A DNA stretch of 64,000 nt, taken from assembly GCF_021173675.1 (NCBI RefSeq), contig NZ_JAIHON010000011.1, positions 305,260 through 369,259 on the forward strand. The letters are read 5' to 3'. The stretch's first letter is position 1; each line of letters begins with the position of its first letter. Below, piece after piece: positions 25,740-33,743 of this stretch. This stretch comes from Streptomyces lincolnensis (GTDB lineage: Bacteria; Actinomycetota; Actinomycetes; Streptomycetales; Streptomycetaceae). A model generated the notes under the pieces. It had not been told where the DNA came from. It was given only the letters and a program-made list of their open reading frames with translations, and ran no database searches. The translations under genes and the position numbers were made by a program.

Positions 25740-26501
25740 CTAGTCGAGCGGTCCGCCGGCCACGTACAGCACCTGGCCGGAGACGAAGCCGGCGGCCTCG
25801 CCGGTGAAGAAGGCGATCGCGTTGGCGATGTCGTCCGGCTCGCCGACGCGGGCGACGGGGATCTGGGTGGCGGCCGCGGCCTTGAAGTCCTCGAAGCCCA
25901 TGCCGACGCGGTCGGCGGTGGCCTTGGTCATCTCGGTGGCGATGAAGCCGGGGGCGACGGCGTTGGCGGTGACTCCGAACTTGCCGAGCTCCTTGGCGAG
26001 GGTCTTGGTGAAGCCCTGGAGCCCGGCCTTGGCGGCCGAGTAGTTGACCTGGCCGCGGTTGCCGAGCGCCGAGGACGAGGAGAGGTTGACGATCCGGCCG
26101 AAGCCGGCGTCCACCATGTGCTTCTGGCAGGCCTTGGACATCAGGAAGGCGCCGCGCAGGTGCACGTTCATGACGGTGTCCCAGTCGGCGACGCTCATCT
26201 TGAACAGCAGGTTGTCGCGCAGCACGCCCGCGTTGTTGACCAGGATGGTCGGGGCGCCGAGCTCCGCGGCGATACGGGCCACGGCCGCCTCGACCTGGGC
26301 CTCGTCGGAGACGTCGCAGCCGACCGCGAGGGCCGTGCCGCCGGCCGCGGTGATCTTCTCCACGGTGTCCTTGCAGGCGGCCTCGTCGAGGTCGATCACG
26401 GCGACCGCGCGGCCCTCCGCGGCCAGTCGTACGGCGGTGGCGGCCCCGATGCCGCGCGCTCCGCCGGTGACCACGGCGACCCGCTGCTCAGTGGTGGACA
26501 T
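25740..26501 (-). CDS. fabG: SDR-family oxidoreductase, 3-oxoacyl-ACP reductase type
   Basis: 253 residues with TGGARGIGAAT, NNAGVLRDNLLFKM (the FabG-type NAG-R-D segment), NLSSSSALGNRGQVNYSAAKAG with the Ser-Tyr-Lys triad, and YVAGG near the end. The start follows GAGGAG. First gene of a two-gene unit with the SDR at 24960. The gene-symbol call rests on the RDNLLFKM and NRGQVNYSAAKAG motifs typical of FabG; the true substrate may differ. Confidence 0.85.
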   Translation of the reverse strand: MSTTEQRVAVVTGGARGIGAATAVRLAAEGRAVAVIDLDEAACKDTVEKITAAGGTALAVGCDVSDEAQVEAAVARIAAELGAPTILVNNAGVLRDNLLFKMSVADWDTVMNVHLRGAFLMSKACQKHMVDAGFGRIVNLSSSSALGNRGQVNYSAAKAGLQGFTKTLAKELGKFGVTANAVAPGFIATEMTKATADRVGMGFEDFKAAAATQIPVARVGEPDDIANAIAFFTGEAAGFVSGQVLYVAGGPLD

Positions 26502-26619
26502 TCCTGGTTCTCCTCGCCCTAGAGAGAGTGCGTCCGCTGGGTGAGCGACCGCTTAGTACCTTCGGCAGACGTGACGCTAGAAGCAGTGGCACGCGGTGTC
26601 AACGCCCCACGAGCCGGGT

Positions 26620-26660
26620 GTGATCCATTACCCGACCGGCAGGTGATCCATTACCTGACC
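26620..26660. repeat. 18-bp direct repeat spanning the DUF3037 stop codon
   Basis: GTGATCCATTACCCGACC (26620-26637) and GTGATCCATTACCTGACC (26643-26660) differ at one base and are separated by five. Each copy contains a TAA on the minus strand; the upstream one is the stop of the DUF3037 gene. Confidence 0.8.
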
Positions 26661-27067
26661 AGCAGCTCCAGCAGCCGCTCGGTCTCGGCCGCCGGATCGG
26701 TGGTGAGCCCGGTGTGCACGGGCCCCGGCTGGACGACGGTGGAACGCGGTGCGATCAGCCAGCGGAAGCGCCGTCCGGGGTCGTCACCGGCCGCCTGTCC
26801 GGCCGCCGTGCCGCCCGCGCAGACGCCCTCGACGGCCCGCAGCGCGGCCCGTACACCGGCCACGTCCGCGTCCGGGTCGAGGACCAGCAGCCGGGCCTCG
26901 TCGAGGTGGGTGCGCACCCCGACGTAGGACCTGGCCCGGCAGTAGACGAGCACGCCGGCGTTGATGCACTCGCCGCGCTCGACGCGGGGGACGACGCGCA
27001 GGAGGGCGTACTCGAAGACGTCGCGGCCGTCGCTCCGGCCGCCCTTGATGATGTGGCGCTCGGTCAC
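26651..27067 (-). CDS. DUF3037 protein coupled to a HipA-like kinase
   Basis: 138 residues from a GTG that overlaps the stop of the upstream gene in a four-base GTGA. The segment FEYALLRVVPRVERGECINAGVLVYCRARSYVGVR is the hallmark of DUF3037, which is commonly encoded right after HipA_2-type kinase genes. No membrane segment or signal. Translational coupling suggests the two proteins act together in fixed ratio. Molecular role unknown. Confidence 0.85.
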   Translation of the reverse strand: MTERHIIKGGRSDGRDVFEYALLRVVPRVERGECINAGVLVYCRARSYVGVRTHLDEARLLVLDPDADVAGVRAALRAVEGVCAGGTAAGQAAGDDPGRRFRWLIAPRSTVVQPGPVHTGLTTDPAAETERLLELLVR

Positions 27068-27828
27068 CGGTTCCCTCCGATGCCGTGGACGAGGTCGTGG
27101 ACGGCGGCGGCGCGCGCGAGCAGCGGGCGCGCGTAGGCCCGTCGCAGGTCGTCGGGTGTGTCGAAGCCGGGCTCGTCGGTGAGCCAGACGTCCGGGATCT
27201 CGGCGGTGACCTCGGCGAGGAGGTCCTCGGTGACCAGGGGGGCCAGGTCCGCGGCGGCCCGGGCGACGTCCGGCGCGAAGGGGGCCAGGGCGTGGTCGGA
27301 GGCGTCGTAGGGGCGGGCCGCGGATGCCTCGGCGCCGGGCCAGTTGTGGTGCCAGATCATGGTGGCGCCGTGGTCGACGAGCCACACCTCGCCCTGCCAT
27401 CGCAGCAGGTTGGGGTTGCGCCAGGAGCGGTCGACGTTGTTGACGAGCGCGTCGAACCAGACGATCCGGCCCGCCTCCTCGGCGTCGACCGCGAAGGCGA
27501 GCGGGTCGAAGCCGAGCGCGCCGGAGAGGAAGTCCATGCCGAGGTTGGTGCCGCCGCTGGACTTCAACAGGCCCTGCACCTCGGGGTCGGGTTCACCGAG
27601 GCCGAGGTCCGGGTCGAGGTCGATCGCGACCAGCCGCGGCACCCGGAGGCCGAGTCGTCGGGCGAGTTCCCCGCACACGACCTCGGCGACCAGCGTCTTG
27701 CGGCCCTGCCCGGCGCCGGTGAACTTCATGACGTACGTCCCGAGATCGTCGGCCTCGACGAGCCCCGGCAGCGAGCCACCCTCACGCAGGGGCGTGATGA
27801 AGCGGGTCGCGATGACTTCCTTGAGCAT
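27064..27828 (-). CDS. HipA-like (HipA_2) kinase-fold protein
   Basis: 254 residues. It keeps the minimal kinase residues: glycine-rich start REGGSLPGLVEADD, Lys35 in YVMKF, DALVNNVDRSWRNPNLL (catalytic loop with Asp132-Arg133 and Asn138/Asn140) and VDHG with Asp152 as metal ligand. It lacks the N-terminal subdomain of classical HipA toxins and there is no HipB-type antitoxin; the partner instead is the DUF3037 gene, which overlaps it by four bases. A phosphotransferase role is inferred from the residues. Divergent from the Rieske gene. Confidence 0.85.
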   Translation of the reverse strand: MLKEVIATRFITPLREGGSLPGLVEADDLGTYVMKFTGAGQGRKTLVAEVVCGELARRLGLRVPRLVAIDLDPDLGLGEPDPEVQGLLKSSGGTNLGMDFLSGALGFDPLAFAVDAEEAGRIVWFDALVNNVDRSWRNPNLLRWQGEVWLVDHGATMIWHHNWPGAEASAARPYDASDHALAPFAPDVARAAADLAPLVTEDLLAEVTAEIPDVWLTDEPGFDTPDDLRRAYARPLLARAAAVHDLVHGIGGNR

Positions 27829-27921
27829 CGCCCCAGGCTACTGGGGTGCGGCTGAACAACCGGCACTCCGGGCGCGTACCTGAGGGCAGTTCGAGAGGTA
27901 CCCGTGGAAGGGGACGTCAGC

Positions 27922-28377
27922 ATGGCCAGCGAATCGCTTCATCCCGCTTCGGCACCGAGCCGCCGCACCGTCGTGGCGGCGGTGGGCGCGACGGGGCTCG
28001 CCCTCACGCTGAACGCATGCGGGTCGGACGACGGAGGGTCATCGTCGTCCTCCGCCTCGTCCGGTTCCGCCGGGTCCTCCGGGTCCTCCGGCGCCGTCCT
28101 GGGAAAGACCGCGGACATCCCGGAGGGCGGCGGCAAGATCTTCAAGGATCAGGGCGTGGTGGTCACCCAGCCCACGGCGGGCGAGTTCAAGGCCTTCTCC
28201 TCGAAGTGCACCCATCAGGGCTGTGCCGTGTCGGGGATCGCCAACGGTGTGATCACCTGCCCCTGTCACAAGAGCGAGTTCTCCGTCACCGACGGCAGCG
28301 TGAAGAAGGGCCCGGCAACCCAGGCGCTGCCCGCCGAGAAGATCACGGTGAGCGGGGACTCGATCACCCTCGCGTGA
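27922..28377 (+). CDS. Rieske [2Fe-2S] Tat lipoprotein
   Basis: 151 residues. Twin-arginine signal SRRTVVAAVGATGLALTLNAC with Cys33 as lipidation site, a Ser/Gly linker, then a Rieske domain with Cys96-Thr-His98 (CTHQGC) and Cys113-x-x-His116 (CPCHKSEF) as cluster ligands and Cys101/Cys115 as the stabilising disulfide. Tat export fits folding with cofactor in the cytoplasm. The ATG at 27922 has a GGGGA ribosome site; a GTG six codons upstream is possible. It is an isolated electron carrier with no adjacent oxygenase. Confidence 0.92.
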   Translation: MASESLHPASAPSRRTVVAAVGATGLALTLNACGSDDGGSSSSSASSGSAGSSGSSGAVLGKTADIPEGGGKIFKDQGVVVTQPTAGEFKAFSSKCTHQGCAVSGIANGVITCPCHKSEFSVTDGSVKKGPATQALPAEKITVSGDSITLA

Positions 28378-28381
28378 GGGT

Positions 28382-29035
28382 TCAGGAGCGCCCCGCCCCG
28401 CGCGGTCCCCGGAGGAGACGGGCCAGCACCTCGTCCGTGGTCGCGAGGGTCGCCACCAGGGCGAGGGTGTTCCGGATCATCGCGGGGGTGTAGTCGGAGG
28501 GCACCCCCGCGATGGCGTCCGTCGGTACGAGGGCGGTGTAGCCGCGGTTCACGGCGTCGAAGACGGCGTTCGGGATCGCCACGTTGGCCGAGACACCGGT
28601 CACGACCAGCGTGCGGCAGCCCAGGTTGCGCAGCAGCGCGTCGACATCGGTGCCCTGGAGGGGCGAGAGGCCGTGCAGTCGTCGTACGACGAAGTCCTCC
28701 TCGGTGACCTCGATGGGGCCCGCGACCCGGACCGCGGCGGTGCCGGAGAGCTGCTGGACGGGGAGGCGTTCGGCGGCCCGGAAGAGGCGGGCGTTGCGGT
28801 TGGCTCCCCGGCCGTCGGGACGGCGTTCGGCGATCGCGTGGATCACCTGGACGCCGGCCTCGTGCGCGGCGGCGACCAGCCGGGCCACGTTGGCGAGGGC
28901 ACCCGAGGAGCGTGCCACCGCGGCGAGTTCGGGCAGGGCGCTGTCGGGTCCGACCACGCCCTGCTGGCACTCGACGGTGAGCAGGACGGTGGTCTCGGGG
29001 TCGAGCAGGTCGTTGAGCCGGTCGTACGACGGCAT
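28382..29035 (-). CDS. Isochorismatase-fold protein lacking catalytic residues
   Basis: 217 residues of the cysteine-hydrolase (isochorismatase/nicotinamidase) fold. The triad is Asp, Lys, Cys in active members. Here the first strand reads LLTVECQQGVVG (Glu22 for Asp), the Lys position reads VVRRLHG (Arg118/119) and the nucleophile motif reads GVSANVAI with Ala153 where Cys is expected. It is therefore probably not a hydrolase. The reading frame is intact, which argues against decay. The start follows GGGGGC. Divergent from the split-barrel gene at 29181, with a marked operator between. Confidence 0.85.
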   Translation of the reverse strand: MPSYDRLNDLLDPETTVLLTVECQQGVVGPDSALPELAAVARSSGALANVARLVAAAHEAGVQVIHAIAERRPDGRGANRNARLFRAAERLPVQQLSGTAAVRVAGPIEVTEEDFVVRRLHGLSPLQGTDVDALLRNLGCRTLVVTGVSANVAIPNAVFDAVNRGYTALVPTDAIAGVPSDYTPAMIRNTLALVATLATTDEVLARLLRGPRGAGRS

Positions 29036-29115
29036 GGTCGCCCCCTTGTCGCGCACGGCGTGGAGCGGGCGAGGGTAGCCACCATTGCGCGGGGACGGAA
29101 GACGACCCATCCTTT

Positions 29116-29155
29116 TCTGACGTGATGTCAGAGGATCACAGGATCTCCTCTGACA
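29116..29155. promoter_or_regulatory. Compound operator with three TCTGAC half-sites
   Basis: TCTGAC (29116-29121) and GTCAGA (29127-29132) form one dyad with a 5-base spacer; TGTCAGAGGA (29126-29135) and TCCTCTGACA (29146-29155) form a second, perfect 10-bp dyad with a 10-base spacer. The middle half-site is shared. It sits between two divergent genes, so it probably controls both. Confidence 0.65.
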
Positions 29156-29180
29156 CGACGTGAGAGAAAGAGGGGGATGC

Positions 29181-29648
29181 ATGACCGTCACTCAGCGCCG
29201 GGGTCGCAAGATCATGATGACGCCCGGTGAGCTGGACGAGTTCCTCACCAGCCAGCGCACCTGCCGGGTCGCCACCGTGTCCGCGGACGGCGCCCCGCAT
29301 GTGAGCACCCTGTGGTTCGCGTGGGACGGCACGTCCATGTGGCTCTACTCGGTGGTGCGCAGCAAGCGCTGGGCGGACCTGCGGCGCGATCCGCGGGTCG
29401 CGATCGTGGTCGACACGGGTGAGGAGTACGACGAACTGCGCGGCGTCGAGCTGTCCGGCACGGTCGAGTTCGTGGGCGAGATACCGCGCACCGGCGAGCT
29501 GCGGGCCGAACTCGACGCGCCGGAGACCCTGTTCGCCCGCAAGAACTTCCACATGGAGGAGCTCCCGCACGACGGCCGGCACGCGTGGGTGCGACTGACG
29601 CCGGACAAGATCGTCTCCTGGGACTTCCGGAAGCTGGGGTCCGTGTAG
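29181..29648 (+). CDS. Split-barrel flavin/F420-binding oxidoreductase (PPOX family)
   Basis: 155 residues, start after GAGGGGG. Pyridoxamine-5'-phosphate-oxidase-like fold: MTPGELDEFLTSQRTCRVATVSADGAPHVSTLWFAWDGTSMWLYSVVRSKRWADLRRDPRVAIVVDTG. In actinobacteria such single-domain proteins bind F420 or FMN and reduce quinones or unsaturated substrates. It is opposite the degenerate isochorismatase-fold gene and shares its regulatory region. Confidence 0.88.
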   Translation: MTVTQRRGRKIMMTPGELDEFLTSQRTCRVATVSADGAPHVSTLWFAWDGTSMWLYSVVRSKRWADLRRDPRVAIVVDTGEEYDELRGVELSGTVEFVGEIPRTGELRAELDAPETLFARKNFHMEELPHDGRHAWVRLTPDKIVSWDFRKLGSV

Positions 29649-29691
29649 GCCCCAGGTCGGTTCATTGTTGGGGCGGTTGATCCGGTGCCCG

Positions 29692-30594
29692 TCAGACCAC
29701 CCGCCCCGCCGCGCCCTGCAGTGCCTCCACCGCCGCCCGGATCGACGGGCGGCGGTCGGCGTCCAGGCGCCACACGGCGTAGATGTACCGGCGCACCCGC
29801 TGACGCACCGGCACGGCCCGCACGCCCGGCGGCATCGGGTCGCGGCCGAGCCGGGGCGCGACACAGACACCCAACCCTGCTGCCACCAAGGCGAGTTGGG
29901 TGTGGTGCTCCTCGGCTCGATGGGCGATCCGGGGCTCGATGCCCTTGGCGCGCAGCGTGTACAGCAGCCACTCGTGGCAGAACTCGCCCTCCGGCCAGGC
30001 CACCCAGTCGTCGTCCGCGAAGTCCTCCAGGTCGACCTCGTCCCGCCCCGCGAGGGGGTGTCCCGCGGCGAGGGCGATCTCCACGGGGTCGTCGAGGATC
30101 GGCGCCTTGGCGAGCCCCTGCGGCATGGGCAGCGGCTTGTTGTACCAGTCGAGGACCACCGCGAGGTCGGCGTCGCCCCGGAGCACCGCCTTCACCCCCT
30201 CCTCCGGTTCCAGCTCCCGGGAACGCAGGCGCAGGGCCGGGTGGTCGGCGCGCAGGGCGGCGAGCGCGGCGGGGAACAACCCCCGCAGGGCGCTGGGGAA
30301 CGCCACCAGCCTCAGCTCTCCGACGACCTGTCCGCGCTGGGCCTCCAGGTCGGACTGGGCCAGCTGCACCTGCGACAGGATGCGCGCGGCGTGCTCCGCG
30401 AGCAGCCGGCCCGCGTCCGTGAGCCGCACACCCCGGCCGTTCTTGGCGAGGAGCCGCTGACCGACCTCCCGCTCCAGCTTCGACATCTGCTGGGAGACGG
30501 CCGACGTCGTGATGTGCAGGCCCTCGGCCGCGCCACTGACCGAGCCGTGCCGCGCGAGGGCGTCGAGGGTGCGCAGGCGCTCCAGGTTCAACAT
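29692..30594 (-). CDS. LysR-family transcriptional regulator
   Basis: 300 residues: winged HTH at the N-terminus (LERLRTLDALARHGSVSGAAEGLHITTSAVSQQMSKLEREVG) and a type 2 periplasmic-binding-like effector domain. Divergent from an EamA exporter 75 bases away, the usual arrangement for a LysR regulator and its target. Its ligand is probably the exported or a related compound. Confidence 0.92.
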   Translation of the reverse strand: MLNLERLRTLDALARHGSVSGAAEGLHITTSAVSQQMSKLEREVGQRLLAKNGRGVRLTDAGRLLAEHAARILSQVQLAQSDLEAQRGQVVGELRLVAFPSALRGLFPAALAALRADHPALRLRSRELEPEEGVKAVLRGDADLAVVLDWYNKPLPMPQGLAKAPILDDPVEIALAAGHPLAGRDEVDLEDFADDDWVAWPEGEFCHEWLLYTLRAKGIEPRIAHRAEEHHTQLALVAAGLGVCVAPRLGRDPMPPGVRAVPVRQRVRRYIYAVWRLDADRRPSIRAAVEALQGAAGRVV

Positions 30595-30607
30595 GTAAGC
30601 GATACTA

Positions 30608-30631
30608 CGAGATACCGGTCGCGAAATCTCG
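30608..30631. promoter_or_regulatory. LysR-type operator candidate
   Basis: CGAGAT and ATCTCG form a perfect inverted repeat with a 12-base spacer within the divergent region, overlapping the expected LysR autoregulatory site. Confidence 0.5.
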
Positions 30632-30668
30632 CTTGTTCTAAGAGGTGGGCTGCTTCATCGTTACGTCC

Positions 30669-31598
30669 ATGACCACCGCCTCCGCCACCAGCACCCCTGC
30701 CCGTTCCGTCATCCGGCCCCGCCGAACGCTCGACTGGCGCCTGCGCTTCGGCGTCCTCGCGCTCATCTGGGGCTTCAGCTTCCTGCTCATCAAGGTGGGC
30801 ACGGAGGGCTACGCCCCTTTCCAGGTGACGTTCGGGCGACTGGTGTTCGGTACGGCGGTGCTCGCCGCGGTGATGGTGGTCAGGCGGGAGCGGCTGCCGC
30901 GGGGCATACGCGTCTGGGCGCATCTGGCCGTCGCCGCGTTCTTCCTCAACGCGTTGCCGTTCTCGCTGTTCGCCTACGCCGAGTTGACGATCCCGTCCAC
31001 GCTCGCGGGGATCTGCAACGCGACCTCGCCGCTGTGGGGCATGGCCCTGTCCCTGGTCGCCCTCTCCGAGGACCGGCCGAGCCGGGTCAGGGTGGCGGGG
31101 CTCGGGCTCGGTTTCCTGGGTGTGCTGACGGCCCTCGGGGCGTGGCAGGGCTTCCACGGCGTGGATGCCACCGGCACGGGGCTGGCGCTGCTGGCCTCGC
31201 TCAGCTATCCGGTCGGCTGGATCTACGTCCGCCGCACGCTGGCGGGGGTCGGACGGTCGCCGCTGTCCATGAGCGGGGCGCAGTTGCTGCTGGCCACGGT
31301 CCAACTCGGTGTGGTGACGCCGTTGTTCACCTCGCTGCCGGGGCGGTTCGCGGTGGTGCCGCTGCTCGCCGTCGTCGCGTTGGGGGCGGTGGGGACGGGG
31401 GTGGCCTTTCTGCTTCAGTACCGGCTCGTCTCCGAGGTCGGCCCCACGACGGCTCAGATGGTCACGTACTTCATTCCGGTCATCGCCACGATTGCGGGTG
31501 TGGTGCTGCTGGGTGAGTCCTTGAGCTGGTCCACGCCGGTGGGGGCGGTGATCGTTCTGGCGGGGGCGGCGCTTACTCAGGTTCGGCGGGGCGCCTAA
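30669..31598 (+). CDS. EamA-family (DMT) exporter
   Basis: 309 residues, ten predicted membrane segments in two EamA halves (LALIWGFSFLLIKVGTEGYAPFQVTFGRL and LLASLSYPVGWIYVRR). Probably exports a metabolite or amino acid under control of the divergent LysR regulator. The ATG at 30669 is the simplest start; a GTG eight codons upstream (30645) cannot be excluded. Followed by a dispersed Streptomyces repeat. Confidence 0.88.
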   Translation: MTTASATSTPARSVIRPRRTLDWRLRFGVLALIWGFSFLLIKVGTEGYAPFQVTFGRLVFGTAVLAAVMVVRRERLPRGIRVWAHLAVAAFFLNALPFSLFAYAELTIPSTLAGICNATSPLWGMALSLVALSEDRPSRVRVAGLGLGFLGVLTALGAWQGFHGVDATGTGLALLASLSYPVGWIYVRRTLAGVGRSPLSMSGAQLLLATVQLGVVTPLFTSLPGRFAVVPLLAVVALGAVGTGVAFLLQYRLVSEVGPTTAQMVTYFIPVIATIAGVVLLGESLSWSTPVGAVIVLAGAALTQVRRGA

Positions 31599-31611
31599 TG
31601 GGGTGGTGTGT

Positions 31612-31682
31612 CGCCATCCGTGTGCGGCTGCGGGTGCATTGTGGCTTGTCGCGCAGTTCCCCGCGCCCCTGAAGGGCGGAGA
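31612..31682. repeat. Streptomyces dispersed intergenic repeat
   Basis: The stretch with GTGCGGCTGCGGGTGC, TGTGGCTTGTCGCGCAGTTC and CCCGCGCCCCTGAAGGG matches from memory a repeat found in many copies between genes of Streptomyces chromosomes. It fills the space between the EamA gene and the end of the MocR gene, which are convergent. Confidence 0.7.
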
Positions 31683-31695
31683 CCCAAGCCCGTGT

Positions 31696-33027
31696 CTAGC
31701 CGTACCGTCGGGCCGGTGTGGGGCCGGTTGCCGCTCCCACCGCCGCTGCCAGGGCCTCGGCGTCCCGCGCGGTCAGCGTGGACACGGTGATACGGACCGC
31801 CGGTGGGGCGGCGATGCGGAAGCGGGCTCCGGGGGCGACGGCCCAGCCGGCGTGCAGGAGGCGGGCGACGGCGCCGGTCTCGTCGGGGACGGGGATCCAG
31901 ACGTTCATGCCGGTGCGGCCGTGGGCCTCGATGCCGTGGTCGGCCAGGGCGTCGATCAGCAGGGTCCGGCGTTCGCGGTAGGCGGCGGCCACCGCGGTCG
32001 TGTCGAGGGCGCCGTCGGTCCACAGCCGGAGCACGGCACGCTGGACAATGCGGCTGACCCAGCCGGGCCCGAGCCGTTGCCGTCCGCGGACCCGGTCGAC
32101 GGTGACGGGATCGCCGGTGAGGACGGCGAGCCGCAGGTCCGGGCCGTAGGCCTTGGCGACCGAGCGGACGAAGGCCCAGTGGTGGGTGACGCCCGCGAGG
32201 GAGTGCAGGGGCAGGTCGACGATCCCGTGGCCGTGGTCGTCCTCGATGAGCAGGGTCTCCGGGTGGGCGCGGAGCACGGAACGCAGGGCACGCGCGCGTG
32301 GGGCGCTCACCGCGGCGCCGGTCGGGTTCTGCGCCCGGCCGGTGACGATCAGGACGCGCGCCCCGGCCTCCAGGGCCCGCCGGACGTCGTCGGGGCGGGG
32401 GCCGTCGTCGTCGACGCCGACCGGGACGGTACGCAGGCCGAGGGCCGGGACCAGGTCGAGGAGGCTGCCCCAGCCCGGGTCCTCGACGGCGACGGTGTCT
32501 CCCGGTTTGAGGTGTGCGGCGAGGACCCGCTCGATCGCGTCGAGGGACCCGGACAGCACGGCGAGGGGGCCGTCCGGCACCCCGTCGGCGGCCAGTTCCG
32601 CACGCGCACGGCGGGCCAGCCCCGGTTCCAGCTCCGCGTGCCCGTACAGGACCGGCTCGCGGTCGCTCTGCTCGGCGGCGGCCGCGAACGCCTTCGCCAC
32701 GGAGGGCAGCAGCGCGGGGTCCGGGTTGCCGCTCGACACGTCCCGCACGCCCTCGGGCACCTCCACCCGGATGTGCTCCCGGCCCGTGGTGGCCGGCTTG
32801 GGCCGCACCCGGCTGCCCCGGCGCCCGGCGGTCTCGATGACCCCGCGCTCCCGCAGGATCCGATAGGCGGCCGCGACGGTGTTGGGATTGACCCCCAGCC
32901 GCGCCGCCAACTCCCGCATGGGCGGCAGCAGTTGATCCGGGACCAGGTCACCGGCCCCGACCGCGCGCTCGACACTGGCCGCAATCTCCGCTGCGCCCCG
33001 ACCTTCGATCCGATACTCTCCTAGCAC
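31696..33027 (-). CDS. MocR/PdxR-type GntR regulator with aminotransferase domain
   Basis: 443 residues: N-terminal GntR winged helix (LVPDQLLPPMRELAARLGVNPNTVAAAYRILRERGVIE) joined to a fold-type I aminotransferase domain with PLP Lys in SVAKAYGPDLRLAVL and NPTG in RAQNPTGAAV. MocR proteins sense PLP or related compounds and often control genes of vitamin B6 or amino-acid metabolism. The divergent genes encode PNPOx-like proteins, which fits. The GTG start has no ribosome site upstream and lies about seven bases after CATACT, suggesting leaderless transcription. Confidence 0.9.
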   Translation of the reverse strand: MLGEYRIEGRGAAEIAASVERAVGAGDLVPDQLLPPMRELAARLGVNPNTVAAAYRILRERGVIETAGRRGSRVRPKPATTGREHIRVEVPEGVRDVSSGNPDPALLPSVAKAFAAAAEQSDREPVLYGHAELEPGLARRARAELAADGVPDGPLAVLSGSLDAIERVLAAHLKPGDTVAVEDPGWGSLLDLVPALGLRTVPVGVDDDGPRPDDVRRALEAGARVLIVTGRAQNPTGAAVSAPRARALRSVLRAHPETLLIEDDHGHGIVDLPLHSLAGVTHHWAFVRSVAKAYGPDLRLAVLTGDPVTVDRVRGRQRLGPGWVSRIVQRAVLRLWTDGALDTTAVAAAYRERRTLLIDALADHGIEAHGRTGMNVWIPVPDETGAVARLLHAGWAVAPGARFRIAAPPAVRITVSTLTARDAEALAAAVGAATGPTPARRYG

Positions 33028-33038
33028 AAAGACAAGTA

Positions 33039-33050
33039 TGCACTAGTGCA
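33039..33050. promoter_or_regulatory. MocR operator candidate
   Basis: TGCACTAGTGCA is a perfect 12-bp palindrome in the short region between the MocR gene and its divergent neighbour. A related half-site CTAGCAC lies 12 bases away at the MocR start (33021-33027). It overlaps the -35/-10 region on the minus strand, as expected for autorepression. Confidence 0.65.
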
Positions 33051-33062
33051 ATGGAGAACGCC

Positions 33063-33743
33063 ATGCAGGGGACCCAGCCGACGAGGACATCCGCCGCCTA
33101 CACCCCGACCGACCGCACCGTCCCCACGCGCTCCGCCGACCGGGCCTCCTACGACAAGGACCTGGTGCACTCGATACTCGACGAGGGCTACGTCTGCCAT
33201 CTCGGCTTCGTCCGGGACGGCTCCCCGGTCGTGCTGCCCACGCTGTACGCCCGGGTCGGCGACCGGCTCTACGTCCACGGCTCGACGGGCTCGCGCCCCC
33301 TGCGGATGACCGGCCAGGCGGACCCGGGCCTGCCGGTGTGCCTGACGGTCACGCATGTCGACGCGCTGATCCTGGCCCGCTCGGCCTTCCACCACTCGAT
33401 CAACTACCGGTCGGTGGTGGTGCACGGCGTCGCCCACGACGTGCGGGACCCGGAGGAGAAGCGGGCCGCGCTGGACGCGCTGGTCGACCACGTCGTGCCC
33501 GGCCGGGCCGCGGACTCCCGGCCGGCCAACAAGAAGGAGCTGGCCGCCACCGCCGTGATCCGCCTCGACCTGGACGAGGTCTCCGCCAAGCTCCGCACCG
33601 GCGGTGTCGACGACGAGCCCGAGGACCTCGCCCTCCCCCACTGGGCCGGCGTCGTCCCGCTGCGCAAGGGCTACGCCGCCCCGGTCGCCGACGCCGACCT
33701 CGACCCCGGCACCGAACTCCCCGACTACCTGGCGGTCCTGTGA
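33063..33743 (+). CDS. Pyridoxamine 5'-phosphate oxidase-like FMN-binding protein
   Basis: 226 residues; start chosen because GGAG lies six bases upstream. PNPOx-like split barrel: LDEGYVCHLGFVRDGSPVVLPTLYARVGDRLYVHGSTGSRPLR, FHHSINYRSVVVHGVAH and a C-terminal HWAGVVPLRKGYAAPVAD. Likely binds flavin; a precise reaction cannot be given. Overlaps the next gene by one base (TGATG), so the pair is coupled. Probably controlled by the divergent MocR regulator. Confidence 0.88.
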   Translation: MQGTQPTRTSAAYTPTDRTVPTRSADRASYDKDLVHSILDEGYVCHLGFVRDGSPVVLPTLYARVGDRLYVHGSTGSRPLRMTGQADPGLPVCLTVTHVDALILARSAFHHSINYRSVVVHGVAHDVRDPEEKRAALDALVDHVVPGRAADSRPANKKELAATAVIRLDLDEVSAKLRTGGVDDEPEDLALPHWAGVVPLRKGYAAPVADADLDPGTELPDYLAVL

